Source: Pedobacter helvus
GTDB taxonomy: Bacteria > Bacteroidota > Bacteroidia > Sphingobacteriales > Sphingobacteriaceae
Assembly (NCBI RefSeq): GCF_005925325.1
Contig: NZ_SRMP01000001.1
Coordinates: forward strand, 310,001-374,000
Length of the DNA: 64,000 nt
Direction: 5' to 3'
The notes below the pieces were generated by a model. The model searched no databases, was not told where the DNA came from, and worked only from the letters and a program-made list of their open reading frames with translations. A program made the position numbers and the translations under genes. Numbering within the stretch: position 1 is the first letter of the stretch; the number at the start of each line of letters is the position of its first letter. Shown piece after piece: positions 47,901 to 55,935 of this stretch.

Positions 47901-49880
47901 TCTCATATTGACCAATTAAAACACGGATTGCTAACCAATATTGAATATAACAATACTTCAAGGCAACTTGAGTTTGCCAAAAGTGGTTTTTATACGGTTA
48001 TACAAACGAGAGGAGATGATGCTCCTACCTCTGATGAGCGTACATTTCGATCAAATCCAGGCGGAAGGTTAGGGTACCACAGTTGGGAATTTGAAGGTTT
48101 GAGTATCTTTGCGTTAAAGCCAAATACATTTGACCCATTCAGTTACACTTCCGTATTTAATGTCGTAAACCAGGAGGCAGATGGCAGTGCTCCATATAAC
48201 TCAGGGCATTATATTTTTAACACTAATAATCCCGTTCATCTGGACAGTTTAGTAAATTATATTAAACAGATACCTTCCGGCTACTATGTAATTGGCTTCA
48301 ATGGTAGAAACGCTGATTTTTCAGCACTCCCGCAGTTGGTGAAAAATGAATTTCTAACTATTGGTGTAAGCAATATCGGAAACATTCCGAAAGGTGAGCC
48401 TTACATGTTTTGGGGAATCAAAGAAGGTATGCAAACCGCTATAGAAAAAATGGCAGATTATACCAGCCCTTTGCCTGCTCGAAGCCAGCAAATTAGATTT
48501 GACCACACTTATCCATTTCCATTCGACCATGGAACTTACATTACCGAACAGGCTGGGCCAGCAAAAAAATGGCATAACCTAAGTTATGAGTTTAGGAAAG
48601 AAAGTTCTGACGAAATTTCTTTCGATTTAATAGGGTACAATAAAGGGGGGCAAATGCTTGTATTGCAAACAAATCTACCTTCTACGGTTATCGACTTGAG
48701 CAACTATAGTGCAGTTGATTACCCAAGAATGGCGCTCAGAGCAAACATAAAAGACCTAACAAACAGGACTGTACCACAAATTTTATATTGTAAATTTAAT
48801 TATGACGACATCTCCGAAACAACTATAAATCCAGAATTGAAATATGAATTCCATAAAAGTCCTATACAAGAAGGAGATAGCGTAAAATGGGATATTGGAT
48901 ACCAAAATATTTCTAAATACCCTTCAGATTCTACACATGTTTACTATACTTTAACTAAGCCAGACAGAAGTATTGTAAAAATCAAAGCTGGCAAAATAGA
49001 AGAACTTGCGCCTGGAGCTCAAACTATTTTCAAATTAAAACTTCCTACGATTGGTATTGTGGGCAATAACTTATTAAAATTAGATTTTACACCAGTCAAT
49101 AATTTGGACAGCTACGGCTTCAATAATTATATACAACAAAGCTTCACTGTAACTAGTGATAACAAAGAACCAATTGTAGATGTGGCATTTGATGGTAAAC
49201 ATATCATGAATGGCGAAATTGTATCTCCGCAACCGAATATTTTGGTAAATCTCACTGATGAAAATTCCTTTATTTTATTGAAAGATACGACGGTAATGAA
49301 TGTTTATCTTAAATCGGAAAATGGTAGTTTTAAAAGAATAGCCTATAGCGCCGGTCTACTAAATTTCATTCCAGCTAACTCAACTAATCATAACAAAGCA
49401 AGTGTAATGTATAAGCCAACAAAATTAACAGATGGAATTTATACCTTAATGGTTGAAGCGAAGGATGCAACTGGCAACATCAATACCTCAAATAATTACA
49501 CGATAGATTTTGAAGTCATTAATGAGTCTGCTATTACACATTTTTATCCGTATCCAAACCCATTTACTACAGCTATGAAGTTTGTGTATACTTTAACTGG
49601 AGATAAAATTCCTGATAAAATTAAAGTACAGATCATGACGGTGACAGGAAAAATTGTAAGAGAAATCTTCAAAGAAGAATTAGGCAACATTAGGATAGGA
49701 AACAATATCTCTGATTTTACTTGGGACGGTACAGATATGTATGGGGATCGTTTGGCTAACGGAGTTTATTTTTATAAGGTTATCGTAGAAAACAACGATA
49801 GATCAGAGATTAAACATCGAAAAACGGCAACGGATAGTTTCTTTAAGCAGAATACTGGAAAAATTTATCTGATGAAGTAG
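44952..49880 (+). CDS. Very large C25 (gingipain-fold) cysteine protease with T9SS C-terminal domain
   Basis: 1642 aa. Signal peptide to about residue 20 (LRVFSQ). An N-terminal beta-rich region is followed by the peptidase C25 fold with the catalytic pair H627 (LSFLGHGSHQH) and C657 (YLVNGCTTGN). After it come several Ig-like/CARDB-type beta domains (~residues 760-1500), and finally a FlgD-like T9SS type A sorting domain (FYPYPNPFTTAMKF, WDGTDMYGDRLANGVYFYKV). Canonical PorU sortase is about 1100-1300 aa; longer C25 proteins have been annotated as putative second sortases (PorU2), from memory. Its place beside glycan genes suits a role in processing or attaching surface proteins; this is inference. 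Confidence 0.85.
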   Translation: MQRFYLSILLTFCCLRVFSQTPYGNDWINVNQSYYKIKVSQKGIYRLNYTTLSEQISNLNSINPKYFQLFKNGKEIAMYINGESDGIFNTNDYIEFYGEPNDGTLDKELYISPTAQPHNHYSLFTDTAAYFLTIGSNIQGKRIQNFSASKIGLIPEAYIIQESIGIYPETFYQGRFIIAHMSLTDYQEGEGFMGSTYGLGEQQIRTLSTPNLYTGSGSPVIKFESYVAGRSDAQSTNPQGNNHHLRISIKNGTSVAVKKDTLFKAYAVARTAFGISQNELGQNTQIIYEAVNDLGAQTDFQAVSYAKIIYPRTTDLQGTGNLSFSLNSSAQNRFLNFTNNNKILPIIWDNNTDQRITGEINGTNAEFVLPASSSGRNFFLYDGNSLTSPTLTKVEMQNFSINTFDKNFIIVTNKKLLTSAQNYAAYRNKDTYKSYLITTEQLYDQFYYGIHHPLAIKNFVKYLLQFAAKKPEYLLLLGKGLENNLIRSAGGINEDLVPTYGSPPSDDLLTARINNNSLAPAIPTGRVGAKTNEEVEIYLEKLKRYELYENAIWRKKLIHVSGGTTLSENLSWAAYQANMYNMAKDEPFGADTVNFHKNVSLPISAARKQQIISEINNGASLLSFLGHGSHQHTEIDFGTPEELANNNRLLTYLVNGCTTGNVFINSSSLGEKHIFYPQKGAIGWIGTSSEGVASYLSNFSSIFYQKAFTSNYGISVASALKLAKEQYQNQNDLINVMHTSQYTFQGDPAIKFYAPEKPDFEITSRDLFISPNDVTAVSTSFSIGIIVKNIAKAVNKPLKVSLKRALPNGSIISYPSQSFSKPVYNTDTLFFNVSTNDILSAGINKFTVTLDPDGEYDEISKSNNIASFDYNMLSNGINLLYPKKNSIVSNQEVELTVQSSDLNIRTANYIFEIDTLSSFDSPWKKNSSLISAGFMANWKPTVLNRDNQVYYWRAKLDLPTDKGGTWQESNFSVINGSQTGWNQSHIDQLKHGLLTNIEYNNTSRQLEFAKSGFYTVIQTRGDDAPTSDERTFRSNPGGRLGYHSWEFEGLSIFALKPNTFDPFSYTSVFNVVNQEADGSAPYNSGHYIFNTNNPVHLDSLVNYIKQIPSGYYVIGFNGRNADFSALPQLVKNEFLTIGVSNIGNIPKGEPYMFWGIKEGMQTAIEKMADYTSPLPARSQQIRFDHTYPFPFDHGTYITEQAGPAKKWHNLSYEFRKESSDEISFDLIGYNKGGQMLVLQTNLPSTVIDLSNYSAVDYPRMALRANIKDLTNRTVPQILYCKFNYDDISETTINPELKYEFHKSPIQEGDSVKWDIGYQNISKYPSDSTHVYYTLTKPDRSIVKIKAGKIEELAPGAQTIFKLKLPTIGIVGNNLLKLDFTPVNNLDSYGFNNYIQQSFTVTSDNKEPIVDVAFDGKHIMNGEIVSPQPNILVNLTDENSFILLKDTTVMNVYLKSENGSFKRIAYSAGLLNFIPANSTNHNKASVMYKPTKLTDGIYTLMVEAKDATGNINTSNNYTIDFEVINESAITHFYPYPNPFTTAMKFVYTLTGDKIPDKIKVQIMTVTGKIVREIFKEELGNIRIGNNISDFTWDGTDMYGDRLANGVYFYKVIVENNDRSEIKHRKTATDSFFKQNTGKIYLMK

Positions 49881-49930
49881 CTATTGTACAGTATAAACTT
49901 TTTTTATTCAGAAAAGAAGTGAAGTAGAAC

Positions 49931-50890
49931 TTAACGCATAAGCGCCTTTTTTAAGATCTTTTTGATTGTAATTAAGCTTTTATTTAAAAAATTGCCTAGA
50001 TTTTTGTACTCTACACTGTAAAAGGCAATTAAATCACCTTGCAACTTTCCTTTAAATTTAGAAATACTAAATACATTCGCTCCTAACAAATCTACCATCT
50101 GGTAACCTCTTTGAGATAAGGATTTAAAAATACCATCATATAAAAAGGCATGTATAGAATGGTTTCCAAAACTATTTAATTCAACTTTATTAAGAAAAGC
50201 TGTATAAGCAACCTTTTGCACATCATCTACCAGAACAATACTTGATGCAATTAGCTCATTTTTTAAAGTACAAATATAAAATTCTAATTTACCATCAGAT
50301 TTAAGAACATTAAAAAAAGACATAATACCACTTATTTTATCACTCGATAGCAGTGTACTATTCCTTAAAAATATCATATTCTGAGCAACCAACTCTTCAG
50401 AAAACGGCACTTTAATAAATTCAACGTCACTATCTATTGCCTTCTTTATACTCGATTTTACGTCGCTAGGATAATTAGCGAAAATGTTTAAATCCTTAAT
50501 ATAAGTGTACTTTGGAGCTACGTTAAAACCAGACCAAATAAATGGCCTTACATCTGAAATAGCTGGATTAAGATTTAAAGAGATATTTTTAAAATGGAGT
50601 TTGAGTTGTGCCAAAAAAGCCGTTACATACGTACTATAGGCAGAGTCCGAAATTTTGTTTATCCATAACGTGGAATAAACAAAATATAAGGGAACTACTA
50701 TCCTATCGCCTTTAGCATAAGCAATTAGACTGACAATAGTTTTGTCACCTTTTTTAAATAAAATGTGATGTACTTTTAAGTTGAAACTATTCGCCACCGC
50801 ATCCACAAAGTCATTTTTTTCATTAAAAAAAAGACTTCTCTCTTTTAAAATGGAGGCTTCCCAATGTTCTCGTTCTAAAAAGCTGAGCAT
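49931..50890 (-). CDS. FemAB/GNAT-like acyltransferase
   Basis: 319 aa with a two-lobed GNAT layout of the BioF2/FemAB type: first lobe around residues 40-150, second with LEFYICTLKNELIASSIVLV and LYDGIFKSLSQRGYQMVDLL then GANVFSISKFKGKL. Members add amino acids or acyl groups to peptidoglycan, lipids or sugars. Convergent with the C25 gene and close to the deacetylase, so a surface-glycan role is probable. Substrate unknown. Confidence 0.75.
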   Translation of the reverse strand: MLSFLEREHWEASILKERSLFFNEKNDFVDAVANSFNLKVHHILFKKGDKTIVSLIAYAKGDRIVVPLYFVYSTLWINKISDSAYSTYVTAFLAQLKLHFKNISLNLNPAISDVRPFIWSGFNVAPKYTYIKDLNIFANYPSDVKSSIKKAIDSDVEFIKVPFSEELVAQNMIFLRNSTLLSSDKISGIMSFFNVLKSDGKLEFYICTLKNELIASSIVLVDDVQKVAYTAFLNKVELNSFGNHSIHAFLYDGIFKSLSQRGYQMVDLLGANVFSISKFKGKLQGDLIAFYSVEYKNLGNFLNKSLITIKKILKKALMR

Positions 50891-51052
50891 ATTAAGCTAT
50901 AAACGTAATTTTCTTCTTAATACATAGAAGGCAGTCGCAATCTAAAGAAAACTCTCTAAATTTGGTAAATTCAGATGATATAACATAAACGGGGTTTTCA
51001 AATTAAAATAACAGGTTAATTCTACTTATTAATCACAGAATACCATAGTTGC

Positions 51053-52051
51053 CTAGTTATTTCTAGCTATAGTGTAAGTTCCAGTTAAGCGTTTAATCAA
51101 TCTAGCTGATAAATAAAGTTTTAAGATATGCTCTGCACTTAAATCACCTTGTTCAAAAGGTATCCTTTGTATGCTATTAGAAAAAATATCCATTCTGCTT
51201 CCAGAAGTACCAAAGGTTAGATCGCAATGCTGATCTAAAATTTCTTCAAAAAACCTTCTAGGCATTTTGTTATCAGAAAATGGAAACGCAAACGCTCTGT
51301 AATCCAAATTGAAAGTATCACATACGTAATTTAAAGAATTTATTGTTTGATCAAGGTTGAAATCATAGTTCATTTCTTTATAGTAAGGATGGTCTACACT
51401 ATGAGCACCTATTGAAAATCCAGATTGAGACAGCGATCTTATTTCATCGGTAGACATGTATGGCTTATTTTGCTCCAAATATCTATCAAAAGATAAATCT
51501 ATTTTTTCGGCTAAATCATTAATTAAAGCAATATCCTTGTAATTAAGTAATTTCAAAGATTTAATGGCTTTACTTAGGCTTACACCTTTTTTCATTTCCG
51601 ACAACTTCCTACTGTTTTTGGAGACTTCTTCAATAATTAAGCTTACTTTATACCTGTAGAACAAATCCCGGTTATCTACAAAACCACTATTGATAAAAAA
51701 AATCGCTGGCAACCCTTTTTTTAATAAAATAGGAGCAATTACGTTAGCACATTCACTCAATCCATCATCAAAAGTTAGCAACATGGATGGTTTTTCAAAT
51801 GCTTTGTTATTTAATGATGCACTTTTAACCTCATTAAAATCTACCGGTTTATAGTACTTAAGTAAGAAATCGAGCTCCTTATCAAACGTTTCTATGTTTT
51901 TAGACCTATATAGATTTTTTATATGCGGTACTTCTTGATCAGAAACACAATGATAGAGCGGGGAAATGAATTTTCCAGATTTAGTATTAACTAAGGTTTC
52001 TACCGAAACCACTTTAAATAAAGGCACTAAGGCTCTCTCTATTAAACTCAT
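51053..52051 (-). CDS. Polysaccharide deacetylase (NodB domain)
   Basis: 332 aa. NodB motif 1 TFDDG at 93-97 (D95, D96), motif 2 HSVDH in SIGAHSVDHPYY, and FAFPFSDNK as motif 3. CE4-type enzymes remove N-acetyl groups from sugars in a metal-dependent manner. No clear signal peptide, so it may act in the cytoplasm or periplasm on a lipid-linked intermediate. On the same strand as the FemAB-like gene (162-bp gap). Confidence 0.87.
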   Translation of the reverse strand: MSLIERALVPLFKVVSVETLVNTKSGKFISPLYHCVSDQEVPHIKNLYRSKNIETFDKELDFLLKYYKPVDFNEVKSASLNNKAFEKPSMLLTFDDGLSECANVIAPILLKKGLPAIFFINSGFVDNRDLFYRYKVSLIIEEVSKNSRKLSEMKKGVSLSKAIKSLKLLNYKDIALINDLAEKIDLSFDRYLEQNKPYMSTDEIRSLSQSGFSIGAHSVDHPYYKEMNYDFNLDQTINSLNYVCDTFNLDYRAFAFPFSDNKMPRRFFEEILDQHCDLTFGTSGSRMDIFSNSIQRIPFEQGDLSAEHILKLYLSARLIKRLTGTYTIARNN

Positions 52052-52120
52052 TAGCTAAATCTCTTACTAAAACACTGGATTTTGTTTAAGAGATTGAATA
52101 AACGAAAATAGCTCCATAAA

Positions 52121-52163
52121 ACAAAAAAGCGATGAAATTTCTTTCACCGCTCTCATCGCTTTT
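52121..52163 (-). terminator. Terminator of the tonB gene
   Basis: AAAAGCGATGA (52125-52135) pairs with TCATCGCTTTT (52153-52163); TTGTTTT follows on the minus strand. Confidence 0.8.
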
Positions 52164-52187
52164 CACAAATCAATATCAATTCAAAAA

Positions 52188-53066
52188 CTAATTCTGCATC
52201 ATGTAACTAATAGGCATATTGTATCTTACTCTCACAGGTAAGTTATTTTGCATACCTGCTTTCCAGCGTGGCGATTTCTTAATTACACGCATTGCTTCTT
52301 CATCACATCCGAAACCAATTCCCCTTGTTACTTTTACATCTGTAATCATACCGTCTTTTTCAACCACAAAGCTTAAAAAAACTTTTCCTTGTACGCCATT
52401 TTCTGAAGCCATGCTAGGATAGCGTAAGTTTTTTTGAATGTATTTGGCCCAAGCGTCCATCCCCCCCGGAAATTCTGGATAAACATCAACGCTTGCTAAA
52501 TTTTGAACCTCGTTACTTCCAGTACCATTTCCGCCAGTGCCTAAACCTTCTCCTGTCCCTGGCTTATCAGTGCCAAGGTCAGCATTTCCTTTACTCGCCA
52601 CACCATCTTGGGTAGTACTTGCAATCACGGCATCTTTAATCTCATCAGATGTAGGCGGTTGCGTAGTAACCAAATCATCTTTAACTACCTTAATATTATC
52701 CGTCATGCCAACCGATTTTACTTTTGGAGCAGCAACCGGTTTTTCTTGAACCATTTCTTTTTCTTTTGGAGCAGCAACTTCTTCAGCTTTCGGTAACTCT
52801 TTAGGAGGCAGTTCTCGGATAATATTATCGATTTCTACGCCAACAATTTTTGAATTATCTACAACGTCTGATTGACCCTTTAGTGCAGAAATAACTGATG
52901 GAGCTACAAAAACCCCCACAAACAAAGGTGCAGCGATAAAAAAAGCTTTCAACATTGTATTGGCAGCATGGCTTCTCAATTCGTAAGCACCGTATTTTTG
53001 ATTTCTGTTAGCGAATACGAGAGCGAGCCACTCGCTACCGTATAAATTTGATGATTTATTAAACAT
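52188..53066 (-). CDS. tonB: Energy transducer TonB
   Basis: 292 aa from ATG 53066 (MFNKSSNLYGSEWLALVFAN); longer versions from 53099, 53114 or 53141 are possible. One membrane segment at about residues 35-57 (KAFFIAAPLFVGVFVAPSVI), a Pro/Lys/Glu-rich spacer (PKELPKAEEVAAPKEKEM), a Gly/Asn-rich link (GTGEGLGTGGNGTGSN), and a TonB_C domain at the end (YPEFPGGMDAWAKYIQKNLR, VQGKVFLSFVVEKDG). Likely drives SusC/TonB receptors such as those elsewhere in the window. ExbB/ExbD are not adjacent. Confidence 0.9.
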   Translation of the reverse strand: MFNKSSNLYGSEWLALVFANRNQKYGAYELRSHAANTMLKAFFIAAPLFVGVFVAPSVISALKGQSDVVDNSKIVGVEIDNIIRELPPKELPKAEEVAAPKEKEMVQEKPVAAPKVKSVGMTDNIKVVKDDLVTTQPPTSDEIKDAVIASTTQDGVASKGNADLGTDKPGTGEGLGTGGNGTGSNEVQNLASVDVYPEFPGGMDAWAKYIQKNLRYPSMASENGVQGKVFLSFVVEKDGMITDVKVTRGIGFGCDEEAMRVIKKSPRWKAGMQNNLPVRVRYNMPISYMMQN

Positions 53067-53243
53067 AGCTATAAGGTTTTTGTAGCTATGATGCGACATC
53101 ACATCAAAATCCATAAAAAATATTTTAGAGCAACAAATCATTCGAAAAGGCTAAAAAATCATTTAAAAAATGAATTTTAATAGCTAAAAAATATTTTTTG
53201 TTAATTTTTTATTAAAATTTTCATCAAAAATCACAAAAAATCA

Positions 53244-53251
53244 TATTTTTG
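53244..53251 (+). promoter_or_regulatory. TAnnTTTG box of the GSIII gene
   Basis: TATTTTTG 21 bp before ATG 53273; overlaps a TTG at 53249 that would otherwise extend the frame by 8 residues. Confidence 0.45.
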
Positions 53252-53272
53252 GATAAAAATTTAAACAATTCA

Positions 53273-55456
53273 ATGAAAAGCTTAAGAACCATAGCACTAA
53301 AAGAAGCACAAAACAGAGAAATACCTGAAATAACAGCAGCATCTACTAAAATTTCAGAATTCTACGGCTCGAATGTTTTCGACAAAAAGAAGATGAAAGA
53401 GTATCTTTCTAAGGATGTTTTTGAAAAACTAATTTCTTCGATTAACCAAGGTGAATTAATTAATCATGATGATGCAAATCAAATTGCCGCAGCCATGAAA
53501 GCCTGGGCTATGGAAAAAGGTGTTACTCACTATACACACTGGTTTCAACCGCTAACTGGTTCTACAGCAGAAAAACATGATGCCTTCTTTGAGCCAAGTG
53601 GCGATGGTGCTATTGAGCGTTTTGCTGGTAGTGCTTTAGTACAACAAGAGCCAGATGCATCAAGTTTCCCTAACGGTGGTATCCGTAATACTTTCGAAGC
53701 TCGTGGTTATACCGCTTGGGATCCTTCTTCTCCAGCTTTCATTATGGAAAATCCTGCTGGTAAAACACTTTGTATTCCAACTGTATTTGTTGCCTACACA
53801 GGCGAGGCTTTAGATTATAAAGCACCTTTATTGAAAGCACTTTCTGCTATCGATAAAGCAGCGGTAGAGGTTTGCCAATTTTTCGACAAAAGCGTATCTA
53901 AAGTAAATGCATCTTTAGGTATCGAACAAGAATATTTCTTAGTGGACTTAGCTCTATTTAACGCTCGTCCAGATTTAGTATTAACTGGCCGTGCTTTATT
54001 TGGCCACATGTCTGCAAAAGGACAACAATTAGAAGATCACTACTTTGGTTCTATTCCAGAGCGTGTATTTGCTTACATGGTAGATTTCGAAAACGAAGCC
54101 TTGAAACTAGGTATTCCTTTGAAAACTCGCCACAATGAGGTAGCCCCTTCTCAATTTGAGTGTGCCCCTATTTACGAAGAAATCAACTTAGCTATTGACC
54201 ACAACCAATTGTTGATGGACGTAATGGAGAAAGTTGCTCGTCGTCACAACTTCAAAGTATTATTACACGAGAAGCCGTACGCAGGTATTAACGGTTCTGG
54301 TAAACACAACAACTGGTCGTTAATTACCGATACTGGCAAAAACTTATTAGCGCCAGGTAAAACGCCTAAAAACAACTTAATGTTCTTAACTTTCTTCGTT
54401 AACACGATTAAAGCAGTACACGAACATGCAGATTTATTAAGAGCAAGTATTGCTTCGGTAAGCAACGATCACCGTTTAGGTGCTAACGAAGCTCCACCAG
54501 CAATTATTTCCATCTTCTTAGGTCAACAACTAGATGAGATCTTAGACGAAATCGAACACTCTCGTTTAAGCAAAAAATTAAAAGAAGATAATTCATTATG
54601 GTTAGGCATCCCTAAAATTCCTCAAATTTTGTTGGATAACACAGATCGTAACCGTACTTCTCCTTTTGCATTCACTGGTAACAAATTTGAGTTAAGAGCA
54701 GTAGGTTCTTCGGCTAACTCTTCTGCACCAATGACAGTTTTAAATGCTATCGTTGCAGATCAGTTAACTAAATTTAAAGTAGACGTAGATAAATTGATCA
54801 AAAAAGGCGACAAGAAAGACGTTGCTTTAATGACGGTAATCAAACGTTACATCAAAGAATCTAAAGCTATTCGCTTCGAAGGTAATGGTTATAGCGACGA
54901 GTGGGCAGAAGAAGCAGAAAAACGTGGTTTATCAAACATCAAAACTACACCTAAGGCACTTGATGCTTACGTTAGCGAGAAAACTACTGAGCTTTTCACT
55001 AAAACTAATGTATTCAGTGCACGCGAATTACATGCTCGTCACGAAATCTTGTTAGAAAACTTCTACAAAAAACTTCAAATCGAGGCTCGTGTATTTGGCG
55101 ACGTAACCAACAGCCAAATCATTCCAGCGGTTATTGCTTACCAAAATTCATTAATAGAAAACGCTAAAGGCTTAAAAGAACTTGGTTTAAGCAAAGAAGC
55201 TATCGCTACGCCATTGGCAATTATCGATAAAATTTCTAACCACTTGTCTATTGTTAAGAACAGCGTAGATACCATGTTAGAAGATCGTAAGCAAGTAAAC
55301 AAAATTGAGGATACTCGTGAAAAAGCAATCGGTTATGATGAGAAAGTTAAATCTCATTTCGACACGATCCGTTACCATGTTGACAAATTAGAGCAAATTG
55401 TTGACGATAGCGTATGGCCATTGCCTAAATTCAGAGAGTTATTATTCTTAAAATAA
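53273..55456 (+). CDS. glnN: Glutamine synthetase type III
   Basis: 727 aa, the large dodecameric GSIII form common in Bacteroidota. Makes glutamine from glutamate, ammonia and ATP. Signatures: THWFQPLTGSTAEKHDAFFE, LGIEQEYFLVD, RHNEVAPSQFECAPIYEEIN, GINGSGKHNNWSL and NDHRLGANEAPPAIISIFLG. Catalytic-site Glu and His residues are all in place, and the C-terminal GSIII-specific domain (ESKAIRFEGNGYSDEWAEEA) is present. Works with GltBD. Single gene with terminator. Confidence 0.97.
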   Translation: MKSLRTIALKEAQNREIPEITAASTKISEFYGSNVFDKKKMKEYLSKDVFEKLISSINQGELINHDDANQIAAAMKAWAMEKGVTHYTHWFQPLTGSTAEKHDAFFEPSGDGAIERFAGSALVQQEPDASSFPNGGIRNTFEARGYTAWDPSSPAFIMENPAGKTLCIPTVFVAYTGEALDYKAPLLKALSAIDKAAVEVCQFFDKSVSKVNASLGIEQEYFLVDLALFNARPDLVLTGRALFGHMSAKGQQLEDHYFGSIPERVFAYMVDFENEALKLGIPLKTRHNEVAPSQFECAPIYEEINLAIDHNQLLMDVMEKVARRHNFKVLLHEKPYAGINGSGKHNNWSLITDTGKNLLAPGKTPKNNLMFLTFFVNTIKAVHEHADLLRASIASVSNDHRLGANEAPPAIISIFLGQQLDEILDEIEHSRLSKKLKEDNSLWLGIPKIPQILLDNTDRNRTSPFAFTGNKFELRAVGSSANSSAPMTVLNAIVADQLTKFKVDVDKLIKKGDKKDVALMTVIKRYIKESKAIRFEGNGYSDEWAEEAEKRGLSNIKTTPKALDAYVSEKTTELFTKTNVFSARELHARHEILLENFYKKLQIEARVFGDVTNSQIIPAVIAYQNSLIENAKGLKELGLSKEAIATPLAIIDKISNHLSIVKNSVDTMLEDRKQVNKIEDTREKAIGYDEKVKSHFDTIRYHVDKLEQIVDDSVWPLPKFRELLFLK

Positions 55457-55480
55457 GAAGCAAATTTTCTTTTATAATAG

Positions 55481-55512
55481 AAGGTGCAGCGTTTACGTTG
55501 CACCTTTTTTGT
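55481..55512 (+). terminator. Terminator of glnN
   Basis: AAGGTGCA-GCG (55481-55491) pairs with CGTTGCACCTT (55496-55506), then TTTTG. Confidence 0.85.
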
Positions 55513-55538
55513 TTACATCAATATATATCACTCACGTT

Positions 55539-55562
55539 GTCATGCTGAGCTTGTCGAAGCAT
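55539..55562 (+). repeat. GTCATGCTGAGCTTGTCGAA-type dispersed repeat
   Basis: This 24-bp sequence is one of the most common intergenic repeats I recall in Bacteroidota genomes. One copy here, in the 479-bp glnN-purM spacer. The rest of 55563-55918 holds further repeat material and no gene. Confidence 0.5.
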
Positions 55563-55748
55563 CTTTTAACGTCATTTATTTTATCAGAAAACCAATATCA
55601 AACTTTCAATCAAAGTCAGCCCCGCTTTCCGCTACAATCGGGTTTATTGCACAAACTTTCATGCTGCTATTCTCGGCTTACTTGCAAAAGCCTTAGTTAA
55701 TTAAACGGGATTGAAGTGGTAATCCTTTTTGGTGCACAACCCTAAGCC

Positions 55749-55781
55749 AGACTTCGTAAGTTTTTTAAACTTACGAAGTCT
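55749..55781. repeat. 15-bp perfect inverted repeat
   Basis: AGACTTCGTAAGTTT (55749-55763) and its exact complement (55767-55781), 3-nt loop. No T run in either direction; a REP-like element in the glnN-purM spacer. Confidence 0.85.
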
Positions 55782-55847
55782 AATAGCAACAACCACAACA
55801 AAAAGATTAAAACGTTAAGCCCGACGAGCGATAAAAAACACCACCAA

Positions 55848-55861
55848 AACTGCTTTTCAAA
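55848..55861 (-). repeat. Short interspersed repeat TTTGAAAAGCAGTT, copy 3
   Basis: Inverted, 13/14 match to 11037-11050 and 37774-37787. TCGGGCT lies nearby downstream on its strand, as it does after copy 1. Confidence 0.45.
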
Positions 55862-55919
55862 TTAAAATTACACCATCATTTCTTTGTGCTTTCAGCTTTA
55901 TGCTTTCGGCTTAAAAAGC

Positions 55920-55927
55920 TATCTTTG
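55920..55927 (+). promoter_or_regulatory. TAnnTTTG box of purM
   Basis: TATCTTTG ending 8 bp before ATG 55936; expected leader about 4 nt. Confidence 0.45.
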
Positions 55928-55935
55928 CAGCAATT

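Noticed and set aside
53249..53272. TTG start for GSIII
   Set aside because: Overlaps the TATTTTTG box; ATG 53273 fits the family.
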